NCBI GenBank assembly: GCA_044868105.1
Contig: JBIOWC010000588.1
Location: forward strand, 1 to 12,529
Source of the DNA: JBFMDH01 sp044868105
GTDB taxonomy: Bacteria > Acidobacteriota > Blastocatellia > UBA7656
DNA length: 12,529 bases
Direction of reading: 5' to 3'
Below are positions 1 through 6,301 of this stretch, piece after piece. How positions within the stretch are numbered: position 1 is the stretch's first letter; every line of letters starts with the position of its first letter. A program made the position numbers and the translations under genes. Below the pieces are notes generated by a model, which did no database searches, was not told the DNA's origin, and saw only the letters and a program-made list of their open reading frames with translations.

Positions 1-297
1 AAGTTGTTGCGCGAAATCAAAGACCTTAGCGTGTTTATTACCTCCACAGGCGTTCCCATTGATCAAACGGAAGAAGAGCGCATTTTTTGGGATAGAGGGA
101 GAGGCCGGCTGGCCTCCAATTACGACCGCCATGGCACAGGGCAAGGGTTGTATATCGCCCGTCAAATTATGCGTGGATTTGGAGGCGATATTGTTCTTCT
201 TTCCCACGAAGAGGATCACAGTGTGATGCCACCGAATCATTTTCCGACTGCCCAGCAATGTACATTTAAACTATTTTATCCAGGGGCTTTTCAATAA
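1..297 (+). CDS. Sensor histidine kinase, C-terminal fragment (ATPase domain end)
   Basis: This is the last ~98 residues of a two-component sensor kinase whose start lies before the window; the frame is open from base 1. It shows the second half of a GHKL/HATPase_c fold. A G1-type stretch (ITSTGVPI) is followed by an F-box-like ERIFWDRGRG and the G2 nucleotide-binding loop GTGQGLYIARQIM, then a closing beta strand CTFKLFYPG. The usual Asp of the DxGxG motif is replaced (STGVP), a variant I believe occurs in other kinases. The H box, N box and any sensor domain are outside the window, so the signal cannot be inferred. Its TAA overlaps the ATG of the next gene (TAATG), a response regulator, which fits a cognate kinase-regulator pair. 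Family assignment is secure; the full architecture is unknown. Confidence 0.85.
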   Translation, partial: KLLREIKDLSVFITSTGVPIDQTEEERIFWDRGRGRLASNYDRHGTGQGLYIARQIMRGFGGDIVLLSHEEDHSVMPPNHFPTAQQCTFKLFYPGAFQ

Positions 298-695
298 TGA
301 AAAATAAGAAAATTCTTTTTGTTGATGATGACCGGTATGAAATGCTCGGTCTAATAGAAAGACTGGAAGCTGAGGACTTTGAAATCACTCATTTCACGTC
401 TCCAGATGATGCCATCAAACTTATTGAAAAGGACTTCAAACCGGATTTGATTATTTCCGATCTGGTTATGTCTTCCAGCCAGAGTAATTCACCGAGCGAT
501 GATCGTTATGCCGGCATCCACTTCTGTCGCGATATTAAAGAAAAATATCACTTGAAATGCCCGATTATTGTGCTTACTGCAATTGTCCGTGAGGAGATTC
601 AACAAGACGCAAAAACCTATGCCGATCAGCTATTAGTCAAACCTGTCCCTCCCGGTTATTTGGTGAAATGTGTGAAGGAGGCTTTAGAAGGATGA
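297..695 (+). CDS. Stand-alone response regulator (receiver domain only)
   Basis: A 132-residue single-domain CheY-like receiver with no output domain. The acidic pocket is D10-D11-D12 (FVDDD), the predicted phosphoacceptor is D55 (IISDLVM), the switch threonine is T94 (VLTA) and the conserved lysine is K115 (VKPV). All catalytic positions are present, so phosphotransfer should work. The loop after D55 is unusually long and polar: about a dozen residues, rich in Ser, Asn and Asp, sit between DLVM and the helix beginning YAGIHFCRDI, where typical receivers have only a short P-G turn. The start ATG overlaps the kinase stop, with an AGGGG Shine-Dalgarno-like stretch at 282-286. The stop overlaps the next gene's ATG (ATGA). 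Lacking a DNA-binding domain, it probably acts through a protein partner, possibly the HEAT membrane protein downstream (inference). Confidence 0.9.
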   Translation: MKNKKILFVDDDRYEMLGLIERLEAEDFEITHFTSPDDAIKLIEKDFKPDLIISDLVMSSSQSNSPSDDRYAGIHFCRDIKEKYHLKCPIIVLTAIVREEIQQDAKTYADQLLVKPVPPGYLVKCVKEALEG

Positions 696-1621
696 TACGG
701 CATTTTTTCTATCTCTTCCTGATTCTGCTCATAATTCAAACGCCCGTCTATAGTCAACCATCCAAATCATCTCCTTCAAGTTCTACGGAATCCTCCGCCC
801 AGCAGGAAACGCTTACCGTCAAAGAGATGTTGGAACGTCAGGAAAAGAATTACGAGAAAATTCTCGATGCTCAAAAAAACCTATCCGAGCAAGCAATACA
901 GGCGGTGATGCGTGAGCAACAGACCATTCAAACTATTACTCAAATCAGCGGCGGCGTCCTTTTGCTGCTCTCGCTTTTCTTTAGCTGGTTTGTTGGAAAA
1001 CAGTTCCGGCGATTCGCGAAATTGTCAAAACAGACCAATGAAGTTCTGGCCAATGCCAAGAGGGAACAGGGAAAAATCGAACGCACGCGAGAAGAGTTTG
1101 AGGTTTCCATCAATTCGCTTAAAAATGAACTCACCGAATTGAGAAACAAACTGGAATACCATAATGAAAATGTTGAACAATTCATCATCAAAGTCACAAT
1201 GGCAAACCTGATTTTTGTCGTCCATTCCCCGAATTTAAATGAGCGGTTGAATGCAGCTCGCAAAGCGTCATTAGAAGCCCCCAAAGAAGGCGGAGCTATA
1301 ACCATCCCGGTTTTTCTAGCTTTCTTACGCAAACCCGATGAACATCCAGATGTCATCGCTGAAGTCTTGTACGGGCTTTGCAGTCGAGGAAAAGATTTAA
1401 AAGAAGAAGAAGAAGCCATCGCCTTGATTCTTGAGCGAAGTGCTTCCTCTGAACAAAAGGTCAGAGCACAGGCGGTAGATACCATGGCGGCAATCGGAGT
1501 CGATCATCCTCAGATTCAAAATCGAATTCAAGAAATGTGTGAATCTGATCCGAATGAGGAGGTAAAAATTAAAGCCTGTAACTTGCTCAAGAATACCGCT
1601 GGTAAAAAATCCAAATCATAA
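692..1621 (+). CDS. Membrane-anchored protein with signal peptide, coiled coil and HEAT-like C-terminal domain
   Basis: Unrecognised 309-residue protein. I chose ATG 692, not the in-frame ATG at 668, because it gives a clean hydrophobic signal peptide (MIRHFFYLFLILLIIQ, likely cleaved near VYSQ at 18-22) and the ATGA overlap with the regulator stop; AGAAGG and GAAGGAG lie just upstream. The order is: signal peptide; Ser/Thr/Gln-rich linker (23-40); a charged, probably helical periplasmic segment (43-80); one membrane helix (about 86-102, GGVLLLLSLFFSWFVG) followed by positive residues KQFRRF; a long cytoplasmic coiled coil (about 112-165); then paired helices at about 183-300 resembling HEAT or armadillo repeats (KVRAQAVDTMAAIG, EEVKIKACNLLKN). 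HEAT-like repeats usually bind proteins. Its position suggests a membrane partner or output of the kinase and regulator, but no enzymatic motif is visible. Confidence 0.8.
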   Translation: MIRHFFYLFLILLIIQTPVYSQPSKSSPSSSTESSAQQETLTVKEMLERQEKNYEKILDAQKNLSEQAIQAVMREQQTIQTITQISGGVLLLLSLFFSWFVGKQFRRFAKLSKQTNEVLANAKREQGKIERTREEFEVSINSLKNELTELRNKLEYHNENVEQFIIKVTMANLIFVVHSPNLNERLNAARKASLEAPKEGGAITIPVFLAFLRKPDEHPDVIAEVLYGLCSRGKDLKEEEEAIALILERSASSEQKVRAQAVDTMAAIGVDHPQIQNRIQEMCESDPNEEVKIKACNLLKNTAGKKSKS

Positions 1622-1799
1622 ATTGAGAAGATGTAAAGGTGCCTTCTCAAGCCCTCGCTTCACCTATTTTGGCTTTTCGACCTGCCTGTTCTTTTAATAA
1701 AATTGGTTTGATTCAATATCCTCATCGAATCAACCTGATTGTGTTTCTTGCTCCGAAGGTTTGATAAAGAAATATTGTAAGCAAAGGAGTATAGAAACA
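1622..1799 (+). other. Intergenic region before cytochrome c with two weak inverted repeats
   Basis: This 178-base gap has no plausible gene. An 8-base inverted repeat, TTGAGAAG (1623-1630) and CTTCTCAA (1643-1650), starts just after the HEAT gene stop; it has a 12-base loop and no T-run, so it is at best a weak terminator. A second one, GGTTTGATTC (1705-1714) and GAATCAACC (1727-1735), pairs with one bulged base. A poor promoter candidate for the cytochrome gene is TTGCTC (1748-1753) with TATTGT (1773-1778), but the 19-base spacing is long. A clear ribosome binding site, AAAGGAG (1783-1789), belongs to the following ATG. Confidence 0.4.
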
Positions 1800-2189
1800 A
1801 TGAAATCTTTTACACAGCGAATCGCTTTTCTTTCCCTGTTGGTGCTGTTTGTCGCGGGTCTCGCTTTTTCGCTATCTGTTGGTTCCTCAGCCAGCCAATC
1901 TTTAGACACGCAATCTTCGATTGATCCGGCAAAGCTCTGGGATAACCATTGTGAAGTCTGTCACGGCAAAGACGGGCGGGCGCAAACCGAGCAAGGAAAA
2001 GCCATGCATGCGCGCAACCTGACGGATGGAAAATGGCAGAAGAAAGTTACCGATGAAAAGATTGCCAAAACAATAAAGAAAGGGCATGAGAAGATGCCGG
2101 CATTTGAAAATAAACTTTCGCAAACGGAGGTTGACGCGCTGGTCGCCTACATCCGTCAATTCAAAGCCGCACCGGCGGAAAAGAAATAA
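1800..2189 (+). CDS. Secreted class I cytochrome c, single heme
   Basis: A 129-residue small cytochrome c acting outside the cytoplasmic membrane as an electron carrier or as a subunit of a respiratory or oxidoreductase complex. The start ATG at 1800 is preceded by AAAGGAG ten bases upstream, which favours it over the in-frame TTG at 1761. A signal peptide or uncleaved anchor covers residues 1-31 (LSLLVLFVAGLAFSLSV). The heme attachment motif is C51-E-V-C54-H55, and the likely distal axial ligand is M99 in the KMP motif. The C-terminal helix TEVDALVAYIRQF is typical of the cytochrome_CBB3/c6-like domain. The tail is Lys/Ala-rich. It stands alone: the upstream gene is unrelated and the downstream operon converges on it, so its redox partner cannot be inferred. 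Confidence 0.93.
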   Translation: MKSFTQRIAFLSLLVLFVAGLAFSLSVGSSASQSLDTQSSIDPAKLWDNHCEVCHGKDGRAQTEQGKAMHARNLTDGKWQKKVTDEKIAKTIKKGHEKMPAFENKLSQTEVDALVAYIRQFKAAPAEKK

Positions 2190-2198
2190 TCCGCTTTT
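2175..2198 (+). terminator. Possible weak intrinsic terminator of the cytochrome c gene
   Basis: GCGGA (2175-2179) and TCCGC (2190-2194) can form a 5-pair stem with a 10-base loop, followed at once by TTTT (2195-2198). It overlaps the stop codon. The stem is short, so this is only a candidate. Confidence 0.25.
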
Positions 2199-2294
2199 GA
2201 TGGTCTTACCCTTCTCGTTGTCAAAGCAGAGAGCCAATCGGTGAAAGCCAGAAAGGTTGTCAGCTTATTGCCAGCAAACGAGCAGGCTATCCAG

Positions 2295-2336
2295 GGATGA
2301 GGCGGTAAAAGCGCATCCGTCTTTTCCGCCTCATCC
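2295..2336. terminator. Strong hairpin between convergent genes, possible bidirectional terminator
   Basis: GGATGAGGCGG (2295-2305) pairs perfectly with CCGCCTCATCC (2326-2336). After a single bulged T, AAAAG (2307-2311) pairs with CTTTT (2321-2325), giving a 16-pair stem with a 9-base loop. It sits in the 237-base gap (2190-2426) between the plus-strand cytochrome gene and the minus-strand glycosidase gene, where a terminator for both would be useful. There is no T-run on either side, so it is not a textbook rho-independent terminator; it could instead protect mRNA 3' ends or be a dispersed palindromic repeat. I see no gene in the rest of the gap. Confidence 0.5.
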
Positions 2337-2426
2337 GAAGTTAACCCTTGTCCCTTAATACTGGAGGCTGTCGCCTTAACAAAAACTCCCTGAGTAGATT
2401 CCTCCCTGTCGGTTGCGCCGCCGGAC

Positions 2427-4634
2427 TTACTTGTTATTTTCCTCGGCCATACGTCCTTGAATGATAGACAGTGAATAGGGGGGTAGCGCGATGGATTGCT
2501 TGCCTGCATCGGGCAAGGTCAGGCGGGTCGGCGGAAGACTCCTGAGGGGATAGCCTCGCTCGCCGTCTTCTTTCCAAAGATATTGTTGGCGCGAATATTG
2601 AAATAGTTCGGCGCTGTCTTTGAACGCTCCGCGCCTTGCGGTTTGCTCATTTTCAAATGCTATTTGTACAGACCAGACCTCTTGCGGGTCTTTATTTATT
2701 AACATCAAAGCCCATTCGCCGTTGGGTCGGCGCAGCGCATAAGCGGTGACCAATGGTTGTCCGCTTTGATTGACGATGTCGGATTTTGCCGGATAAATTT
2801 CAAGCCTTTCGTTTGCCGGTTGCGCCCATACTTCGGTCAATAACCAGGCAGCATAATAAGTCGCAAGGCGATATTTAATCTCTCCCTCTTCGCCCAGCAA
2901 AAACATCGCATTGATGCCCCAGGTACACGGCACTTCTTGAATCACTTCATTGGGCTCATAGCCAAACAGGTAGGCGCGGCGACCGCCAAGGGTTAAAAAC
3001 TGCGCGACACTTTCGGCATTAAACAGTGCCCCTTCTATATCCACTTCGGCGCGTGCCGCGAAAGCCGAATATCCGTATTCGGTTATCATCCAGGGAATAT
3101 CTTGCGGCACGCCGGCTTCGCGCATGCGCGCCAAGGCGTTGGCCAGCAATTGCGGCGCTTCGACAAGGTGCACGGCAGCCGATTCGCAAACCTCATCAAA
3201 CGGATACCATTCAAAGGAAAAGAACGCCAACTCTTTCAGGCGATGACGAGCCCGCAAATAGTCAATAAAACGCTTCATCCATAAACGCGTATCGGGGTCA
3301 TCGGGCGGCACCTGCATATCCAAATCAATTGCCGCAAGACCCGGGCCACCGAGTTGTAACTTCGGGGCAACCCGATGCAGCGCATCAGCCCACTCCAGAT
3401 AGAGCGCACCGTAATCTTCGGGCGTGATGTATTGCCCTTCGGGTTCCTCGCCCATTTCAATACCGGCAATGGGGTAACCTTGCGATTGCAAATAACCAAT
3501 CTCGGCTACGGCATTTTCAGGCGTGTCGTAAAGCATCGCGACCGGCATCAGCACCGGCTTACCTTTAGCGAGTCCGCTTCTAAAAAGCCGGTCAAAGCCG
3601 ATTTGTTCAACTCCTTTATCCATACTCGACGCCTTATGAAAAGGGTCAGTCGAAGAGGTAGCAATGACGGTTTGCCGATCATGGGCTTTGGCGTGTTTAA
3701 GATAATCATGGAATCGCCCTGCTTGATTTAACAAACCCACATAAATTTCGCGTAGCGCATAACCTGCGCGGTCGCGCGCATCTTTGGAATTTCGCGGCGC
3801 AACGTGCGAACTTTGCGTCATCCACACGCGAACGAAGCGCGTGGCAATAGGCGCGTCACCTAATTGAATAAAGGCTTCTCCGCCTACACCCCTCTCTACT
3901 TCGCCGCGCGGGAATCTCGTCCAGATGTTTCGATGACCGGCTTTGACAAAGGCCACTTCAGGCATTGCATCCTGATTGCCATACTCAACAATATAGTGTG
4001 TGGCAAAGGGCGTTCCCCAGAGCAAGCGAATCGCATTAACCGGTCGCGTTTCGCCCAAATCAATCACCACCCATTGCGGATGCAGCGCGTCATCTTCGCC
4101 CGTAAAATGCGAGTCCAGGTATGGATTACTTTTCCAAAAGCTGTTTACATCGCCATCGGCAATACGGGAATAGCCATCGTTATTAGCCTGATCTGTGGTG
4201 CTGCCCCGCCGCGACAAACGATAGCCATAACATAAGGCGATTGGCGTTTTTGATTGGTCACTAGATATCCAATATCCTTGCCTGCGTTTTTGGTCGCTCC
4301 ATCGGCCTTGCGGGTTCCAGTGCCACGCATCTCCCGCCAGTTCGGTTCGCAAACGATAGGTGAGCGGTTGAAACCCTGCGGCCAACATCTGGCTGATATT
4401 GCGCGGCGTGAGCATACGATTTATTTCGCCTTTTTCATGCCCGTCAATTCCTGCACCCAGGGATTCGGCCGGGATAAAAACATTGGCAGGATGCGCCGGA
4501 GTATAGGAAACGGTAATCGTGCGCGGGTTGGTTTGTGTAGAGATTAGAATTGGCGGGCTGGCAAAAAGTTGCGCCAGCCCCAGTTGCAAAATCAGAATGG
4601 CAAGCAGCGTGTGGGATGTTTTTTTCGATAACAT
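2427..4634 (-). CDS. Secreted glycoside hydrolase-like protein with discoidin (F5/8 C-like) domain and clan GH-A-type barrel
   Basis: A 735-residue exported protein, the last gene of the sugar operon. I start it at ATG 4632-4634 (a TTG precedes it) behind CAGGGA, giving a signal peptide of about 26 residues (LLAILILQLGLAQLFAS). Residues 145-300 look like a coagulation factor 5/8 type C or CBM32-like carbohydrate-binding domain (SRIADGDVNSFWKS, WVVIDLGETRPVNAIRLLWG, RFVRVWM). Residues about 305-600 look like a TIM barrel of glycoside hydrolase clan GH-A: GIEMGEEPEG gives a candidate acid/base E397, and WMITEYGYSAF gives a candidate nucleophile E519, about 120 residues apart. The Asn that normally precedes the acid/base is Glu (E396). 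Residues 610-725 look like a C-terminal beta domain. It probably cleaves a galactose- or arabinose-containing glycan outside the cell (inference); I cannot place it in a numbered GH family. It begins 24 bases after the kinase stop. Confidence 0.8.
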   Translation of the reverse strand: MLSKKTSHTLLAILILQLGLAQLFASPPILISTQTNPRTITVSYTPAHPANVFIPAESLGAGIDGHEKGEINRMLTPRNISQMLAAGFQPLTYRLRTELAGDAWHWNPQGRWSDQKRRQGYWISSDQSKTPIALCYGYRLSRRGSTTDQANNDGYSRIADGDVNSFWKSNPYLDSHFTGEDDALHPQWVVIDLGETRPVNAIRLLWGTPFATHYIVEYGNQDAMPEVAFVKAGHRNIWTRFPRGEVERGVGGEAFIQLGDAPIATRFVRVWMTQSSHVAPRNSKDARDRAGYALREIYVGLLNQAGRFHDYLKHAKAHDRQTVIATSSTDPFHKASSMDKGVEQIGFDRLFRSGLAKGKPVLMPVAMLYDTPENAVAEIGYLQSQGYPIAGIEMGEEPEGQYITPEDYGALYLEWADALHRVAPKLQLGGPGLAAIDLDMQVPPDDPDTRLWMKRFIDYLRARHRLKELAFFSFEWYPFDEVCESAAVHLVEAPQLLANALARMREAGVPQDIPWMITEYGYSAFAARAEVDIEGALFNAESVAQFLTLGGRRAYLFGYEPNEVIQEVPCTWGINAMFLLGEEGEIKYRLATYYAAWLLTEVWAQPANERLEIYPAKSDIVNQSGQPLVTAYALRRPNGEWALMLINKDPQEVWSVQIAFENEQTARRGAFKDSAELFQYSRQQYLWKEDGERGYPLRSLPPTRLTLPDAGKQSIALPPYSLSIIQGRMAEENNK

Positions 4635-4658
4635 CAAATCCCTGTTTCAATCTATTTT

Positions 4659-6125
4659 TCAATCCGCGGATTGCAATTTGAGATGACCGAAAGCAGCGGC
4701 TCCTATGGATGAGCCGGAAAAGATTAACGGACGGTAGCCGGTACGTTCTTCGTACTGTTTGGCGATTAGCGCAACCTGCGTATAGGCATCGCGATGGCCA
4801 ATGACTGCAACCGTACCGCCACTGCCGCCGCCGGTGATTTTTGCGCCGTACAACCCTTGCCCTATGCCGATTGATTGAACCATCTCGACCAACAGGTCGG
4901 TTCCCGTTGACCCTAACCCGCAGGCCGAATAACTGGCATGCGAGGCAAACATCAGCTCGCCCAATTCTTTCAATTCGCGTTCGCCAACCGGCTCTTGCAA
5001 CAGCTCTGCAAACCGATGTACGCGCGCATTTTCGTAAACCGGGTGCGCCGTGGGAACGCGCACCGCATAAGTTTGCTGAGATTCAACTCGGGTCACGGTG
5101 TCCGTGATGCCGCGATAACGCGCCAGAAATTCGGCGCCGGAAATGTGCTCAGGCAGTTGCGCTTCATTTTGCTGGAATTCCGTCGGGGTGACATTCGCCA
5201 GATAACCTCGCCAACGGTGGTCAGCAAGGCGAACGATTCCATCGGCGGTTTCTACAACCTTGAGACCGGCGAGTTCGGCGAGTATGCGATAGCCCATAAA
5301 AGCGCCGGTTCGGACTGAGCCGTAATCGCCTGCGCCGACTGAATGGCGAATCCCCGAATCAATTCCCCATAGGCCAACCATTTCAGGAAGGTGGCGCTGG
5401 GTTTGCAATTCGGCAGGCTGACAAAGCAGCGCCAGCAATTTATTGGCTTCCCCGCATTCGGAAGTCATCTGGTCCATCACACCGCAAGGCGCGCCGACCA
5501 CTTCGTTTTCAACCTTTTGACAAAGCAAAGCGACGTCGCGGGCTTCTAGATTAATACCAAACGCCGACAGGATGGCATTAAAAACCGCGACCTCAATGGC
5601 AGCGGAAGAACTCACGCCTTTGCCTTCCGGCACACGCGAATCAATCAGAATGCGTGCTCCCTGTTTGAATGTAAGGCCGCGCTCGCGCATCAAGACCAGA
5701 AAGGCGCCTGCCACATAAGCCGCCCAGTGTTGATTTGCGAGGCGACGAAAATCAAGGCGGGCTTTAGCGTAGGTCAACGGCTCCTGGTCATTTTCAAAAT
5801 CAGCCAGCGGGATATGAAAAAAATGGCTTCGCTGATTGTCATCGGCATTGAGGCTGACAATGTTGAGTTCCCGCGCCTCATCTTTCTGTAGGGCGACGAG
5901 CGCCGCTTCCTGAATCGGCAATTGCAAAACCAGTGAACCGGAATAATCGGCAATGCCGCCCATCACATCTAATCTTCCCGGGGCGCGCGCCACATAAAGC
6001 TCCGCCTTCGAGGTGAACAATTCCCGCGCCGCTGGCAATGAATGGCGGTGGAGATTATTCAACAATTCTATAAAATTGAGCACATCAGTGAGATGTTCGG
6101 TTGAACCTTGCGTGATGCGATACAT
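4659..6125 (-). CDS. GHMP sugar kinase, galactokinase/L-arabinokinase-like
   Basis: A 488-residue cytoplasmic kinase expected to phosphorylate a sugar at C1 with ATP. All GHMP motifs are present. Motif 1 is ARAPGRLDVMGGIADYSGS (46-64). Motif 2, the ATP loop, is PEGKGVSSSAA (166-176). The catalytic Asp is D218 (CGVMDQM). Motif 3 is AKITGGGSGGTVAVI (428-442). It is longer than most galactokinases (about 380-400 residues), with a 43-residue N-terminal extension. In motif 1 the galactokinase sequence GEHTDY is GGIADY: Glu and His, reported to contact the sugar near C6, become G57 and I58, while the Asp is kept (D60). From memory, plant L-arabinokinases carry the same GGIADYSGS motif, and L-arabinopyranose is galactose without C6. 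ATG 6125 follows AAAGGA at 7 bases spacing. L-arabinose or another galactose-like sugar is the likely substrate; galactose is not excluded. Confidence 0.85.
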   Translation of the reverse strand: MYRITQGSTEHLTDVLNFIELLNNLHRHSLPAARELFTSKAELYVARAPGRLDVMGGIADYSGSLVLQLPIQEAALVALQKDEARELNIVSLNADDNQRSHFFHIPLADFENDQEPLTYAKARLDFRRLANQHWAAYVAGAFLVLMRERGLTFKQGARILIDSRVPEGKGVSSSAAIEVAVFNAILSAFGINLEARDVALLCQKVENEVVGAPCGVMDQMTSECGEANKLLALLCQPAELQTQRHLPEMVGLWGIDSGIRHSVGAGDYGSVRTGAFMGYRILAELAGLKVVETADGIVRLADHRWRGYLANVTPTEFQQNEAQLPEHISGAEFLARYRGITDTVTRVESQQTYAVRVPTAHPVYENARVHRFAELLQEPVGERELKELGELMFASHASYSACGLGSTGTDLLVEMVQSIGIGQGLYGAKITGGGSGGTVAVIGHRDAYTQVALIAKQYEERTGYRPLIFSGSSIGAAAFGHLKLQSAD

Positions 6126-6301
6126 GAAAACGTCCTTTAATAAACCAGGAATTGGTCGCCTTCGTTCGGCCTTCTCCAGGCTTCAGTTTGCCTGAACTGG
6201 CAAAAGTAAAATTCCTGAAAAACAACAGAATGCAGAATGACCCATCAAGAATTTCTGCGCGCCGTATGCTTAATTTTAATTGTCACTTTTACAGTTTGTT
6301 T
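6126..6301 (-). other. 176-base leader between the phosphatase and kinase genes, with a hairpin
   Basis: This is the only sizeable gap inside the sugar operon. It contains a hairpin, CCAG plus TTCAG (6176-6179 and 6182-6186, with GC bulged) against CTGAACTGG (6192-6200): a 9-pair stem with a 5-base loop. No T-run follows on the minus strand, so it is unlikely to be an intrinsic terminator. I see no convincing promoter on the minus strand. The kinase ribosome binding site AAAGGA (complement of 6133-6138) lies at its end. The gap may hold an internal promoter or an RNA processing site. Confidence 0.35.

Noticed and set aside
668..691. Earlier ATG (668) as start of the HEAT membrane protein
   Set aside because: It would put the polar residues MCEGGFRR before the signal peptide and overlap the regulator gene by 28 bases; ATG 692 gives a standard signal peptide and ATGA coupling.
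940..1485. A 181-residue open frame on the minus strand opposite the HEAT membrane protein gene
   Set aside because: It is Ser- and Arg-rich with no domain or ribosome binding site, and lies wholly opposite a gene with clear signal peptide, membrane helix and repeats.
1761..1799. TTG at 1761 as start of the cytochrome c
   Set aside because: The AAAGGAG site at 1783-1789 points to ATG 1800, which also gives a normal signal peptide length.
2156..2509. Minus-strand open frames of 111 and 117 residues around the cytochrome/glycosidase gap
   Set aside because: They overlap both real genes and the hairpin and show low-complexity, Arg- and Ser-rich translation without family features.
3375..4547. 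Several plus-strand open frames of about 100-120 residues opposite the glycosidase gene
   Set aside because: They are mirror frames of a GC-rich coding region; the minus-strand protein has a signal peptide, recognisable domains and catalytic motifs.
4659..6125. Naming the kinase galK outright
   Set aside because: The galactokinase signature GEHTDY is altered at substrate-contact positions and the protein is about 100 residues longer than typical GalK.
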